From: Streptomyces harbinensis
Lineage (GTDB): Bacteria > Actinomycetota > Actinomycetes > Streptomycetales > Streptomycetaceae
Direction: 5' to 3'
DNA length: 64,000 bases
NCBI RefSeq assembly: GCF_900116145.1
Contig: NZ_FPAB01000004.1
Coordinates: forward strand, 445,635 to 509,634
A program made the translations under genes and the position numbers. A model generated the notes under the pieces. The model made no database searches. It was not told the DNA's origin and saw only the letters and a program-made list of their open reading frames with translations. Below, piece by piece: positions 8,506 through 17,158 of this stretch (position 1 is the first letter of the stretch; every line of letters begins with the position of its first letter).

Positions 8506-9702
8506 TCAGTGCTGCGGGGAGCGGCTGGTGGTGGAGGGGGAGGTGGAGCCGGTGCCGGGGGACCGGGCGGCGGAGGTCTCGCCGGCCTCGGCGTCGGCCA
8601 CGGATTCGAGCGGGGCGGCGGCGCTGCGCCCGAGCGGGACCTCGTCGGGTTCGGCCGCGCGGGGCTTGGCCAGGGTGATCTGCTGCTGGGCCTGGCCCTC
8701 GGCCTCCTCGAAGAGGTCGCCGGCGGCGTTGCCGGTGGGCGGGGCGGGCGGCAGGACGGGCGGGATGGTGGGCAGGACGCGGGCCAGGGCCCGGCCGAGG
8801 GCGTCGAAGAACGGGAGCAGCGGGGTGCCGGTGACGTACACGCGGGCGTGCCGGTCGGCGAGCAGCCGGCGGACGTGGCCGCGGCCCGGTCCGGTGACGA
8901 TGACGCGCGGGACGGTCAGGTCGGCGGACGGCGGCGCGCTCAGCTCCACCGGCAGCGGGTCGGGCAGTTCGGTGGCGATGAGCACGGGCGCCAGGCCGAA
9001 GTGCGGTTCGGTTTCGCGGGCGGCGCGGTAGGCGTTGCGGACCGGCTCGCCCGGGTGGTTGCGGTGGACGCCCTCGGCGACGGTGACCAGGCCGGCCGGC
9101 AGCCGTACGTCCAGCTGGGCGGCGATGGCCTGGAGCAGGGCGGCACAGGCGCGCTGGTCGCCCTCGATCGCGAACTGCTGCGGCCCGGTGGCCAGATCGA
9201 GGAAGACGGCGCGGCCGGTGCCGTCCTCACTGGCGCCGAGCGCGACGATGACGGGGCGGTGGGCGTCCGGGTCGGGGGTGACGGCGGGGAGTTCGGCGCG
9301 GTCGATGCTCCAGGTGCCGGCCTCGGAGGAGTCGGCGAGCAGGACGGTGACCTCGCGGTCGTCGACGAGCGCGGCGTACGGGCGGGCGGGGGCGGCCTCC
9401 TGACGGGCGCGGACCAGGGCGCGTTCGGCGTCGCGCCAGGTGAGCGGGGCGCCCAGGTGGTGCACCAGCCGCCGCAGCCGGCGCCGGTGCTGGAACCAGG
9501 CGCGCACCGGTGCGGCGAACGCGTTGCGGGTCACGGCCAGTTCGCGCTTGACGCGGGCCCAGGCGGCCGACCAGCCGCCCATCCGCATGGCGATGGCCCG
9601 CAGGATGAGGAAGATGATCAGCAGCACGCCGATGATGCCGCAGATGCGGAAGATCGTCTCGCGGTGCTGGCTGAAGAACTCGAAGGGATCGGTGTTTCTC
9701 AT
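8506..9702 (-). CDS. Membrane-anchored protein of the T7SS locus, function unknown
   Basis: A 398-residue protein starting at ATG 9702, whose first bases overlap the stop of the upstream sigma-factor gene (ATGA). One hydrophobic segment lies near residues 14-32 (FRICGIIGVLLIIFLILRAI), followed by a basic stretch and a large soluble region. The last 70 residues are low complexity (Pro, Ala, Ser). I do not recognise the soluble domain. Its 35-bp distance from the motor ATPase gene, on the same strand, suggests the three genes 10256-3815 form one operon. It could be a structural or regulatory partner of the secretion apparatus, or a membrane partner of the sigma factor. Neither role is shown by sequence. 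Confidence 0.7.
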   Translation of the reverse strand: MRNTDPFEFFSQHRETIFRICGIIGVLLIIFLILRAIAMRMGGWSAAWARVKRELAVTRNAFAAPVRAWFQHRRRLRRLVHHLGAPLTWRDAERALVRARQEAAPARPYAALVDDREVTVLLADSSEAGTWSIDRAELPAVTPDPDAHRPVIVALGASEDGTGRAVFLDLATGPQQFAIEGDQRACAALLQAIAAQLDVRLPAGLVTVAEGVHRNHPGEPVRNAYRAARETEPHFGLAPVLIATELPDPLPVELSAPPSADLTVPRVIVTGPGRGHVRRLLADRHARVYVTGTPLLPFFDALGRALARVLPTIPPVLPPAPPTGNAAGDLFEEAEGQAQQQITLAKPRAAEPDEVPLGRSAAAPLESVADAEAGETSAARSPGTGSTSPSTTSRSPQH

Positions 9703-10256
9703 GCCGCGGCATTCTCCCGTCGCATCTCGCGGCGCATGGCCAGCAGAGCGTAGTGGGTGCGGGACTTGACCGTCCCCTGGGGTACGCCGATGGCGCGGGC
9801 GGCATCCGCGCGGGACCGGTCGCACAGGTGGACCTGCACGAGGACCTCGCGGTGTTCGGGGGTGAGGCGGGCGAGCGCTCCGTGCAGCACGTGGCGGTTG
9901 ACGACGGTGTCGGCGACGTCGGTCTCGGTGGTGCGCTGGAGCATGGGCGCCGGGACCACGCCCATGGGGACGGTGCGGTCGCGGCGGTGGGCGTCGACGG
10001 CGAGGTTGCGGGCGACGGTGTACAGCCAGGCGACGAGGCGGTCCTCGTCGTAGCCGGGGTCCTCCTCGGCGGCGTCGGCCGGCGGCGGATGCTGCGCGGC
10101 CAGCCGCCACACCCGGAGCATGGCCTCCTGGACGATGTCCTCAGCGCGGTGGGGGTCTCCGAGCGTCAGCCGGTTCACGTAGCGCAGCAGCCGGGCGCGG
10201 TACCCGGTGATGAGCCGGTGCAGCAATTCGCCCGGATCGCGTTGAGCGGTACGCAT
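9699..10256 (-). CDS. ECF-type RNA polymerase sigma factor
   Basis: A 185-residue sigma-70 family protein. Region 2 spans about residues 15-85, with AEDIVQEAMLRVWRLA and the WLYTVARNLAVDAHRR block. Region 4 spans about 120-178 (LTPEHREVLVQVHLCDRS followed by the GVPQGTVKSRTHYALLAMRR helix-turn-helix). It should redirect transcription to a specific promoter set. Its stop overlaps the start of the membrane protein gene by four bases, so the two are translationally coupled. Coupling of an ECF sigma gene to a membrane protein gene usually signals an anti-sigma pair, but the downstream protein lacks an obvious zinc anti-sigma motif. Its position at the head of the motor-ATPase operon suggests it controls the secretion locus. 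Confidence 0.88.
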   Translation of the reverse strand: MRTAQRDPGELLHRLITGYRARLLRYVNRLTLGDPHRAEDIVQEAMLRVWRLAAQHPPPADAAEEDPGYDEDRLVAWLYTVARNLAVDAHRRDRTVPMGVVPAPMLQRTTETDVADTVVNRHVLHGALARLTPEHREVLVQVHLCDRSRADAARAIGVPQGTVKSRTHYALLAMRREMRRENAAA

Positions 10257-10548
10257 GGTTGCTCCATCCTCAGCGGCACGGCTTGGAGAGCGTATTCATT
10301 CGGCCTCCATATTTCTCCAGACCGAAGGGAAAATCCCGCCCATGAGGCTCAGATGTAGCTCAGATTTTTTATGACCGATACCTGCGGTTCTTCGGACCCG
10401 GGCGGGATACGGGCGGTATCCGGGCCGTAACAGGCGCGGAAACGGGCCCGGTTGTGGTGCCGTCGCAGGCCGGGGGCGGGGTTCCGGTGCCCGTTCGGAC
10501 GGGCCCGGCCCCGTCGCGGGGCGCGGATTTCCACGCCCCGCGCGGAGT

Positions 10549-11559
10549 TCATCCGTGCCGGTCCGGGAGAAAAGAAAGAAGGTTGCGCAATGCGCGGACA
10601 GCGGCCGGATCAAGCGGTGCCGCGCTCAGATAACGGCCGGCGATCCCCAGTTGCCGGCCGGCCTCGGCGACGGTGGCGGTACGCCCCCCGGCGGCCTCGA
10701 TACGGGCGGCGGCTTCCGCGGGTCGGTCACCGGCGGCCAGCAGCGCGGTCAGCGCGCGGGCGTGCGCGGGCGGGGCGCCGGCGAGCGCGGTGAGCACCGG
10801 CAGGGTCTTCTTGCCCCGGCGCAGATCGCCGTACACCGGCTTGCCGGTCAGGGCCGGGTCGCCCCAGATGCCGAGCACGTCGTCGCTCGCCTGGAACGCC
10901 ACCCCGGCGTGCCGGCCGGCGCGGCGCAGCGCCTCCACGGTGCGGTGCGGGGCGCCGCCGAGGACGGCCCCGAGGGCGGTGGCGCAGCCGAACAGCGCGC
11001 CGGTCTTGCGCTCGGCCATCCGCCGGTACGCGTGCGGGGTGACGGCGCCGGGGCCGTACCAGGGGCGGTTCTCGAACCGCAGGTCCTCGGCCTGGCCGCG
11101 CACCAGGTCGCCGAGGGCGTGCACGAGGTGGCGGACGGCGGAGTGGGCGTGCGGGCCGCCGGAGCGCAGCAGGGTGTCGAGGGCGAGGGTGTGCAGCGCG
11201 TCGCCGGCGAGGACGGCGGGCCCGGTGCCGTACGCCTTCCACACGGCCGGGCGGGATCTGCGGCGTTCGTCGCCGTCCATGATGTCGTCGTGGACGAGGG
11301 AGAAGGTGTGGATCAGTTCCACGGCCACCGCGCCGGGCAGGGCGTCCTCGGGGTCGGCGCCGACGGCTTCGGCGGCCAGCAGGACGAGGGCGGGGCGCAG
11401 GCCCTTGCCGCCGGTGGTGTGGGCGGCCATCTCGCGCAGCCAGGGGTCGAGTTGACCGAGCGCGGCGTCGAGGGCGGGGGCGGTACGGGCGCGGGCGCGG
11501 GCGAGCGCGTCGGCGGCGGCGCCGTCGAGGGCGGCCGGCGGCTGGAGTTCCTGGATCAT
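10549..11559 (-). CDS. Polyprenyl (trans-isoprenyl) diphosphate synthase
   Basis: A 336-residue all-helical prenyltransferase of the FPP/GGPP synthase family, which condenses isopentenyl diphosphate onto an allylic primer. The first aspartate-rich motif reads HDDIMDGDERRR (DDxxD intact), preceded by KGLRPALVLLAAEAVG. The second region reads FQASDDVLGIWGD, giving DDxxG as in many actinobacterial short-chain synthases. RKTGALFGCA and GKKTLP are also family-typical. The residues before the first DDxxD (VELIHTFSLVHDD) are large, hinting at a C15-C20 product, which needs testing. The start ATG at 11559 overlaps the stop of the TPR gene (ATGA). No terpene cyclase is adjacent, so the product's fate is open. 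Confidence 0.9.
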   Translation of the reverse strand: MIQELQPPAALDGAAADALARARARTAPALDAALGQLDPWLREMAAHTTGGKGLRPALVLLAAEAVGADPEDALPGAVAVELIHTFSLVHDDIMDGDERRRSRPAVWKAYGTGPAVLAGDALHTLALDTLLRSGGPHAHSAVRHLVHALGDLVRGQAEDLRFENRPWYGPGAVTPHAYRRMAERKTGALFGCATALGAVLGGAPHRTVEALRRAGRHAGVAFQASDDVLGIWGDPALTGKPVYGDLRRGKKTLPVLTALAGAPPAHARALTALLAAGDRPAEAAARIEAAGGRTATVAEAGRQLGIAGRYLSAAPLDPAAVRALRNLLSFLPDRHG

Positions 11560-12599
11560 GGGGCTCCCTCGGCGGGCGTACCGAGCTCGGCGAGTGCCTT
11601 GTCGGTCATGTCGGCGGCGTGGTACAGCCCGATGCGCCGGAACTCGGCGCGCAGGGTACGCAGTTCGGTGGCGGTGCGGGCGCTGTCGCGCTCGCCGAGC
11701 CGGTACAGGGTTTTGGCGAGGCCGAGCCGGCACAGGGCCTGGCCGCGGAGTTCGTCGATGGCGCTGAACTCGGCCAGCGTCTCCTCGTAGGCGCGTCTGG
11801 CCTGCCGGTAGCGGCGGGCGCGGAAGAGGACGTTGGCGCGCATCTTGTGGTTGTAGGCGAGGGCGGAGGTGAGGTTCATCCGGCGGCAGGCGCGTTCGGC
11901 CTGCTCCAGGATGCGCAGCGCGCGGTCGGCGTCGCCGTCGCGGACCGAGACGATGTCGGCGATGCCGCGCTGGGCCCAGGCCCAGCCGCGTCGGTCGTCG
12001 GCGCCGCGGGCGATGGCGGCGGCCTCCTCGAAGAGGGCGAGCGCGCGGTCGAAGTCGCCGGTGTTGCGGTGGATCTGGGCGATCCCCTCCAGCGCCCAGA
12101 CCGTGTGCCGGGCCTCGCCGCGCTTGCGGGCCTCGGCGAGGAGTTGTTCGTGCAGCCTTCCCGCTGCCTGGAAGTCCCCCTGTATGCGTCCGGTTTCGGC
12201 CAACCCGGCGAGGGCGTAGCCGCGGGCGACGACGTCGTCGCCGCGTTTGCCGAGATCGGCGGCGAGGGCGAGCAGCCGGCGGGCGAGCGGCAGGGCGCCG
12301 CGCTGCCGGGCGAGGGTGCCGCCGCTCCAGACCGCCCAGGCCATGGCGCCGAGATCGCCGGCCGCGCGGGCGGTGCGGTAGCTGGCCTTCCAGGCGGCGT
12401 CGGCCTGGGGCACCTGGCCGAGGCGGCGGTGCGCCTCGGCGACGGCGAGCCCGGCCCGGGCGACTTCGCGCTGGTCACCGTCGGCCTCGGCGGTGCGCAG
12501 CTGTTCGGTGGCGCGGTCGAGCACGTCGGTGAGGGAGGAGTTGACGGACAGGGTCGTCAGCGCGCCCTGGTATTCGGGCGCGAACGCTTTGGCGTACAT
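11556..12599 (-). CDS. Tetratricopeptide-repeat protein
   Basis: A 347-residue, almost wholly helical protein made of degenerate 34-40-residue TPR units, for example residues with AVWSGGTLARQRGALPLARR, the unit around GIAQIHRNTGDFDRALALFEEA and the unit around HKMRANVLFRARRYRQARRAYEE. Such proteins act as protein-protein interaction scaffolds. It has no helix-turn-helix, P-loop or membrane segment. The ATG at 12599 lies 8 bases after a TATAGT box, so the transcript may be leaderless. It is translationally coupled to the polyprenyl synthase gene, so the two are made together. A scaffold or regulator for isoprenoid metabolism is a reasonable guess but only inference. Confidence 0.8.
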   Translation of the reverse strand: MYAKAFAPEYQGALTTLSVNSSLTDVLDRATEQLRTAEADGDQREVARAGLAVAEAHRRLGQVPQADAAWKASYRTARAAGDLGAMAWAVWSGGTLARQRGALPLARRLLALAADLGKRGDDVVARGYALAGLAETGRIQGDFQAAGRLHEQLLAEARKRGEARHTVWALEGIAQIHRNTGDFDRALALFEEAAAIARGADDRRGWAWAQRGIADIVSVRDGDADRALRILEQAERACRRMNLTSALAYNHKMRANVLFRARRYRQARRAYEETLAEFSAIDELRGQALCRLGLAKTLYRLGERDSARTATELRTLRAEFRRIGLYHAADMTDKALAELGTPAEGAP

Positions 12600-12607
12600 G
12601 CGTGGCG

Positions 12608-12640
12608 ACTATACACCAGATGTATACTCAGTATGTATAG
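12608..12640 (-). promoter_or_regulatory. AT-rich palindromic promoter/operator of the TPR-prenyl synthase operon
   Basis: A strikingly AT-rich island in GC-rich DNA. Outer arms CTATACA and TGTATAG (12609-12615 and 12634-12640) flank a central GTATAC palindrome (12622-12627). Read on the minus strand, TATAGT (12613-12608) is a good -10 hexamer placed 8 bases before the ATG, giving a probable leaderless mRNA. The symmetry suggests a dimeric repressor site covering the promoter. The regulator is not identified. Confidence 0.55.
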
Positions 12641-12663
12641 CTGTGGTGCTGCTCCGACGATGA

Positions 12664-12697
12664 GACGAGCCGGAACCGCGAACGGCTCCGGCTCGTC
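12664..12697 (-). terminator. Hairpin terminator downstream of the PL11 gene
   Basis: Arms 12664-12678 and 12683-12697 form a 15-position stem with one A-C mismatch and a CGAA loop, 19 bases past the lyase stop codon. No U-tract is present. Confidence 0.7.
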
Positions 12698-12715
12698 CCC
12701 GCGTTCACCGATTCA

Positions 12716-15289
12716 TCACCGCAACTGCCCAATCACCACCTGCACCTGGTACCCGAGCGCCGCCCGCGCCGTGTCCGAAACCGCACCCCTCGGCGCCCGC
12801 TCCAGCTTCCGCGCGAACGACTCCAGCGACGCCACCGCCGCCCGGCTGTTCCCCAGCTGCTCCCACTGGAGCTTCGCCACCAGCAGCGGCACCCCCAGCA
12901 GCGTGCCCGTCACCGGCTTCACCTCGCCCGAGCGCACGAACCCGTCCAGCGCGTCCTTCAGCGCCGACACCGCACCCGGCGTGTAGTAGTCCGGCACCGG
13001 CACCTTCGCCCACTCCGTCCCCGAGGACAGATGGAAACTCGGGTACGCCGGCTGGTTGTACGTGGTCTGCTGCCGCGCCACCTCCACCCGGTACTGCGGG
13101 TCGTGCATCAGCGTGTACAGCTTCCGGTCGGTCACCTCGGTGCTCGTGTAGATCCGGATCGCCGAACTGTCGGCCGTCCGCAGCAGCAGCTCCTCCCGCC
13201 AGTCACCGAAGATGTCCGCCACCAGCGACGGGTTGCCCTTGGTGTGGTTGTTCGCCCGGGTACCCTCCGCCGTCAGCAGCCGGCCGCGCTGCCAGTCGTC
13301 GATCGTCGGCGTCACATCGATCGCACCGTTCACGAACTGCGTCGTCATGTCCGCCGACCAGCGGATGCTCATGTTCGTCCCCGGCGTCTGCGCGCCCAGG
13401 TACTCACCGGTCGCGCTCCACAGCCCGATCCCCGAACCCCAGGTCTCAAGACCCCGGCGCTCCGGGTCGATGTCGCCGATCATGCCGCGCCCGGTGTCCA
13501 CCCCGGTGTACCCGCCGTACAGCACCTCACCGGTCGCCGCGTCCCGCAGCGCGTACCCGTACGGCGCCCACGGGCCGCCCTCGTGCACCGTGTAGATCTC
13601 CAGACCCGGACGGTCCGGGTCGATGTCGGCGACATGCATCGCGTCACCGTGCCCCAGCTTCACGTACTCGCCGGGCACGCTGCTCTCCGGCGGACCGTAG
13701 TCGTACGAGCTGTACAGCAGCGAACCGTCGTGGTCGATCGTCGCCGAACCGTAGACGATCTCCTGCTTGCCGTCCCCGTCCACATCGGCCACCGACAGCG
13801 AGTGGAACCCCTGGGTGGTGAGCGTCCCGAACTCCGGGTCGGTGCCCTCCACCCCGTGCGGCGAGTCGTTGAACGGGTTGGACATCGGCGCCCAGCCGCT
13901 GTCCACGTACCAGTCCTCGGTCAGCTTGCGGCCGTCCCACCGGTAGGACACCAGCGTGCTGCGCGTGTAGTAGCCGCGCGCGAACACCGCCGAGGGGTGC
14001 TCGCCGTCCAGATAGGCCACCCCGCTGAGGAACCGGTCCACCCGGTTGCCCGGCTCGATGCGGTTCATCGCGTAGTCGCCCCACATCAGACCGTCGTCGT
14101 GCCGGCCCGGCTTGTAGGGGATCGTCTGCAACTCGGCGCCGGTCAGACCGTTGAAAACGGTCAGATACTCCGGACCGTCGACGATGAACCCCTCGAAGTT
14201 CCGCAGCCGGTTGTTGCCGCTGCGGCTCGGCGCGTACTCGTCGATGAAGTAATCCACCAGCTCCTCGGCGTCCGGGCGGGAGAGCGGGTACGCGAAGTCC
14301 AGCTCGTCCTCGGCGCCCAGCGCCTCCTCGATGGTGGCGGGCCAGTTCCCGGCCACCACCTCGGGGTGCTCGTGCCAGCCCTCGAAGACATCCGCCAGGT
14401 GGGCGGCGTACCCCTCGGCGCTCAGCCGGTAGTCGTCCCCGTGCCCGTACCCGGCGCGGACGTCCTCGCGGGGCATGGTGATGTACTTCTCGGAGGCGAC
14501 CTCGCCGTTCTCGTCATAACGGATGATCTTGGTGCCGGGCGCGGTCTTGAACATCATCTCCGCACGGCCGTCACCGTCGAAGTCGTAGACCAGGAACTGC
14601 GTGTAGTGCGCGCCCGCCCGGATGTTCACCCCCAGATCGATCCGGTGCAGCAGCGTGCCGTCGAAGCGGTAGGTGTCGATGTAGACATTGCCGGTGTAGC
14701 CGACCTGGGAGACATCCTTGGAGTTGGACGGGTCCCACTTCACGATGAACTCGTACTGACCGTCGCCGTCCACGTCACCGACGCTCATGTCGTTCGCGGA
14801 GTACGTGTACGCCTCACCGGCCGGGGTCACCCCGTCGGCCGGCTTGCGCAGCGGCAGATCGTAGTACCCGTCGGACCACGGCGAGACGGCCGCGCTGCGG
14901 TCCACCTCCACCCCGTCCACCAGCGCCGCCACCTGGTACGTCGCGCCGTCCGAGCCGTCGCCGTCCAGGTAGTTGGTACTGTCGGTGACGGTCCCGAGCA
15001 GCTGCCCGTCCCGGTACACCCGGAAGTCCGCGCCGGTCATCCCGTGCTCACCCGCGCCGGTGACCTCGTGCCCGAGCAGCCGCCAGCTGAGGAATACCCC
15101 CTCGTCGGTGGCGACGGCCACCAGACCACGGTCCAGCTCCTCCAACTGCACGCCGCTGGGCCCCGGCTGCCCGGGCCTGGCCTGCGCCACCCCGGCACCC
15201 GCCGCGCCCGCGAGCAACCCACCCGCCAACACGACGGCAACGGCGCCGCGCAGCAACCGGCTGTCCCGTCTCGCTCTCGTCGGTCTCAT
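12716..15289 (-). CDS. Secreted rhamnogalacturonan lyase, polysaccharide lyase family 11
   Basis: An 857-residue exported enzyme that should cleave the rhamnogalacturonan I backbone of pectin by beta-elimination. ATG 15289 is chosen because AAGGGACG precedes it and a signal peptide begins directly (RRDSRLLRGAVAVVLAGGLL, then AGVAQA). PL11 features are the N-terminal domain opening LDRGLVAVATDEGVFLSWRL and repeated calcium-loop strands of the beta-propeller (VGDVDGDGQYEFIVKWDPSN, VYDFDGDGRAEMMFKTAPGT, VADVDGDGKQEIVYGS, MIGDIDPERRGLETWGSGIG). The last 85 residues, after DYYTPGAVSALKDALDGFV, look like a helical FIMAH-type C-terminal module found on actinobacterial exoenzymes. A LacI-type operator lies just upstream, so substrate-dependent derepression is likely. 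Confidence 0.9.
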   Translation of the reverse strand: MRPTRARRDSRLLRGAVAVVLAGGLLAGAAGAGVAQARPGQPGPSGVQLEELDRGLVAVATDEGVFLSWRLLGHEVTGAGEHGMTGADFRVYRDGQLLGTVTDSTNYLDGDGSDGATYQVAALVDGVEVDRSAAVSPWSDGYYDLPLRKPADGVTPAGEAYTYSANDMSVGDVDGDGQYEFIVKWDPSNSKDVSQVGYTGNVYIDTYRFDGTLLHRIDLGVNIRAGAHYTQFLVYDFDGDGRAEMMFKTAPGTKIIRYDENGEVASEKYITMPREDVRAGYGHGDDYRLSAEGYAAHLADVFEGWHEHPEVVAGNWPATIEEALGAEDELDFAYPLSRPDAEELVDYFIDEYAPSRSGNNRLRNFEGFIVDGPEYLTVFNGLTGAELQTIPYKPGRHDDGLMWGDYAMNRIEPGNRVDRFLSGVAYLDGEHPSAVFARGYYTRSTLVSYRWDGRKLTEDWYVDSGWAPMSNPFNDSPHGVEGTDPEFGTLTTQGFHSLSVADVDGDGKQEIVYGSATIDHDGSLLYSSYDYGPPESSVPGEYVKLGHGDAMHVADIDPDRPGLEIYTVHEGGPWAPYGYALRDAATGEVLYGGYTGVDTGRGMIGDIDPERRGLETWGSGIGLWSATGEYLGAQTPGTNMSIRWSADMTTQFVNGAIDVTPTIDDWQRGRLLTAEGTRANNHTKGNPSLVADIFGDWREELLLRTADSSAIRIYTSTEVTDRKLYTLMHDPQYRVEVARQQTTYNQPAYPSFHLSSGTEWAKVPVPDYYTPGAVSALKDALDGFVRSGEVKPVTGTLLGVPLLVAKLQWEQLGNSRAAVASLESFARKLERAPRGAVSDTARAALGYQVQVVIGQLR

Positions 15290-15312
15290 GAACGTCCCTT
15301 CGCACCCGACCG

Positions 15313-15328
15313 ATTGATTCGTTTCAAT
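15313..15328. promoter_or_regulatory. LacI-family-type operator upstream of the pectin lyase
   Basis: ATTGATTCGTTTCAAT has inverted arms ATTGA and TCAAT around a central CG, close to the TGAAACG-type half-sites bound by actinomycete LacI repressors. It lies 24 bases before the ATG at 15289. No LacI gene is in this window, so the repressor would act from elsewhere. Confidence 0.6.
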
Positions 15329-15499
15329 AAACGGCCGCGACGCTACGGGGGCCATGCCCCCGGGTCAAGACTTCGCGCAGGAGTTGCTGGTGGGGAGGGG
15401 TCGGGCCCGTTCGCGGATCTCAGTGCTGCCGCTCTTCATGAGGACGGGGAGCGAACGCTGTGGCGGGCTTCCGAGCGACGAGCGGCTTCGGTGGCCGGC

Positions 15500-16048
15500 T
15501 CAGCAGAGCCCTTCCCGGTCGGCCCATGCCGCAAAGCCGCCCGGTTTGAAGGGGAGGCGGTACTGACTGATGAGAAGGTCATCGGCGACTGCCGAGACGA
15601 GGGATACCGTGAGGAGTCCCGCGCGGATCCCGTCGCACAGCAGTCCCAGAGTGCCGCGCAGCTCGACAGGACGGTCGCGGGCGGCTTTCCTGGCCACGCG
15701 GTCATCGACGACCGCGACGGCACCAGGTAGGGATTCGGCTAAGGCAAGTACCCCGCACTCGCCCATGTTTTTACGCCCGTCCCGACCGACCAACTGACGC
15801 TCGTAGTGGACGAAGGCTGTGAGGTGGGCAGGTGATTCGAGGCGGACGGTTTCGATCCAATCCGCCTCCAGCACGGAGCGCAGGTGGTGGTACTGCGGAA
15901 CTCCTTCGCGCAACTCGGCTTCGACCACGTCGGGAATCACTGCGTCGTATTCCTTGAGAAGGATCTTGAGAACCCCCAGCCACTGTGCTTCTGCAAAGTG
16001 GCTCAGCGGCCCGGTGTCCAGGACGTAAGCAGTCCGGGCGCTGGTCAT
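15500..16048 (-). CDS. PIN-domain nuclease-like protein (probable toxin)
   Basis: A 182-residue PIN-fold protein. The opening YVLDTGPLSHFAE supplies the first acidic residue, IPDVVEAELREG the second, MGECGVLALAE the third and VAVVDDRVARKAARD the fourth, forming the metal-binding set of PIN ribonucleases. Its ATG at 16048 overlaps the stop of the upstream Xre/ImmA-IrrE gene (ATGA), so the two are co-translated. PIN proteins paired with an Xre-plus-metallopeptidase protein form a known class of predicted toxin-antitoxin or stress modules. The target RNA is unknown. Base composition here is visibly less GC-rich than in the flanking genes, which suggests horizontal arrival. Confidence 0.82.
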   Translation of the reverse strand: MTSARTAYVLDTGPLSHFAEAQWLGVLKILLKEYDAVIPDVVEAELREGVPQYHHLRSVLEADWIETVRLESPAHLTAFVHYERQLVGRDGRKNMGECGVLALAESLPGAVAVVDDRVARKAARDRPVELRGTLGLLCDGIRAGLLTVSLVSAVADDLLISQYRLPFKPGGFAAWADREGLC

Positions 16049-17145
16049 GAGGTCATTTTCCAGATCTCCGCCTCCGGCGCAGGGGGCAGGTCGGGCAGCG
16101 AAGAGCGGTCGAAACTTCCACGGAGCAGCCCGAGAGCACGCTCGGCAGTGATGACCTCGCGCCGGTAGAGCTTGAGTACCGCCTGTTCGTAGGGTCGAGG
16201 CATGGCCAGCGGCGCGAGTTCGTCCCGGACGACGAGATTCTTCTCCACGATATCGGCCTGTTTGGTGTGCACCCGGCGGATATCCTCCGCGCGGTGGTTT
16301 TCCACCAGGTCAAGGTCGAGGAGCCTGCGCGCCAGCGTCGCCATGTCTGTTCCGTAGTGGCTCGCGGCTCGCACGGCAGCGTCACGCCACGTCTCGTCAG
16401 AAGTGCGCAACCAGGCCGCCCATCGCTCTCGCAGATCGTCCCTGGGCAGGAGCAGCGCACGCGCGAAACGGTCCAGCCTTGCCTCGATGTCACGGGTTTC
16501 TGGTGCGCTGGTCACTCGCCAGTCCAGCGAAAACTGATCGGCGACCAGGTAGTGCCCCAGTTCGTGGGCGGCGGCGAGGCGGCGCCGGCCGACCCGCCAA
16601 TGTCCGTTGATGAGCGCGACGCCGCCACGTCTCAGCAATACGGTGCCCGCGTCCGCCCCTTCACCCAGATCCATTGCGAAGACCAGCAGTCCCACGCCGG
16701 CGGCCAGTCCGGAGATGTCATGCAGCGGCTGGTCCGGCTCCAGGCCAAAGAGCCGGCGCGTCGAGGCCGCCAGATTCTCCGCATCCTCCATCGTCGTGGG
16801 GTGATCCACGGGCTCCGGCTGTCCTCCGACCACATCCGGGCAGTGGGCGGAGACGAACTCGGCGTCTCGAACCAAAGAGTCCATCTCTGTGTCGATGACC
16901 TGTACCGCCACCCCTGGCTGGGCATTGCGGTATGAGGTGAGCGCGGGCGGAGCCTCGTCGACGAACCATTCCACACGGCGTCTCAACTCACGTGCGATCG
17001 CCACCAACTCCACAGCGGCTACGCGGCGAGTTCCGGACTCGATCTTCGCCAGCACAGTGCGGTCTATGCCAATGGAGGCTGCCAGCTGATTCTGGGTAAT
17101 CCCGAGCTCTGCTCTGGCCTCGGCTACGCGCCTGCCAATCTCCAT
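16045..17145 (-). CDS. Xre-family regulator fused to ImmA/IrrE metallopeptidase
   Basis: A 366-residue two-domain protein. Residues 1-60 are an Xre helix-turn-helix (AELGITQNQLAASIGIDRTV then LAKIESGTRR). Residues about 125-290 are an ImmA/IrrE Zn-peptidase with the HExxH motif at 194-198 (AAHELGHYLVADQF) and the downstream ARALLLPRDDL segment. ATG 17145 is chosen because the helix-turn-helix begins there. Family logic is that the protein represses its own operon and cleaves a repressor or partner on a stress signal. Here the partner is the coupled PIN protein, so this is probably the antitoxin/regulator half. CACAGTGC repeats just upstream are candidate binding sites. Confidence 0.85.
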   Translation of the reverse strand: MEIGRRVAEARAELGITQNQLAASIGIDRTVLAKIESGTRRVAAVELVAIARELRRRVEWFVDEAPPALTSYRNAQPGVAVQVIDTEMDSLVRDAEFVSAHCPDVVGGQPEPVDHPTTMEDAENLAASTRRLFGLEPDQPLHDISGLAAGVGLLVFAMDLGEGADAGTVLLRRGGVALINGHWRVGRRRLAAAHELGHYLVADQFSLDWRVTSAPETRDIEARLDRFARALLLPRDDLRERWAAWLRTSDETWRDAAVRAASHYGTDMATLARRLLDLDLVENHRAEDIRRVHTKQADIVEKNLVVRDELAPLAMPRPYEQAVLKLYRREVITAERALGLLRGSFDRSSLPDLPPAPEAEIWKMTS

Positions 17146-17158
17146 GTGTGCGAATTTA

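Noticed and set aside
3857..9031. Open frame of about 1724 codons on the plus strand
   Set aside because: It lies antisense to the secretion ATPase, whose protein has clear motifs. The translation is low-complexity Arg/Gln/Gly/Ala, a shadow of GC-rich codons.
10257..10548. Short frames upstream of the ECF sigma gene
   Set aside because: They are basic, repeat-like translations with no start signal. The AT-rich parts are more likely promoter DNA.
13031..15730. 899-codon plus-strand frame
   Set aside because: It is antisense to the PL11 lyase, whose signal peptide and calcium-loop repeats are clear.
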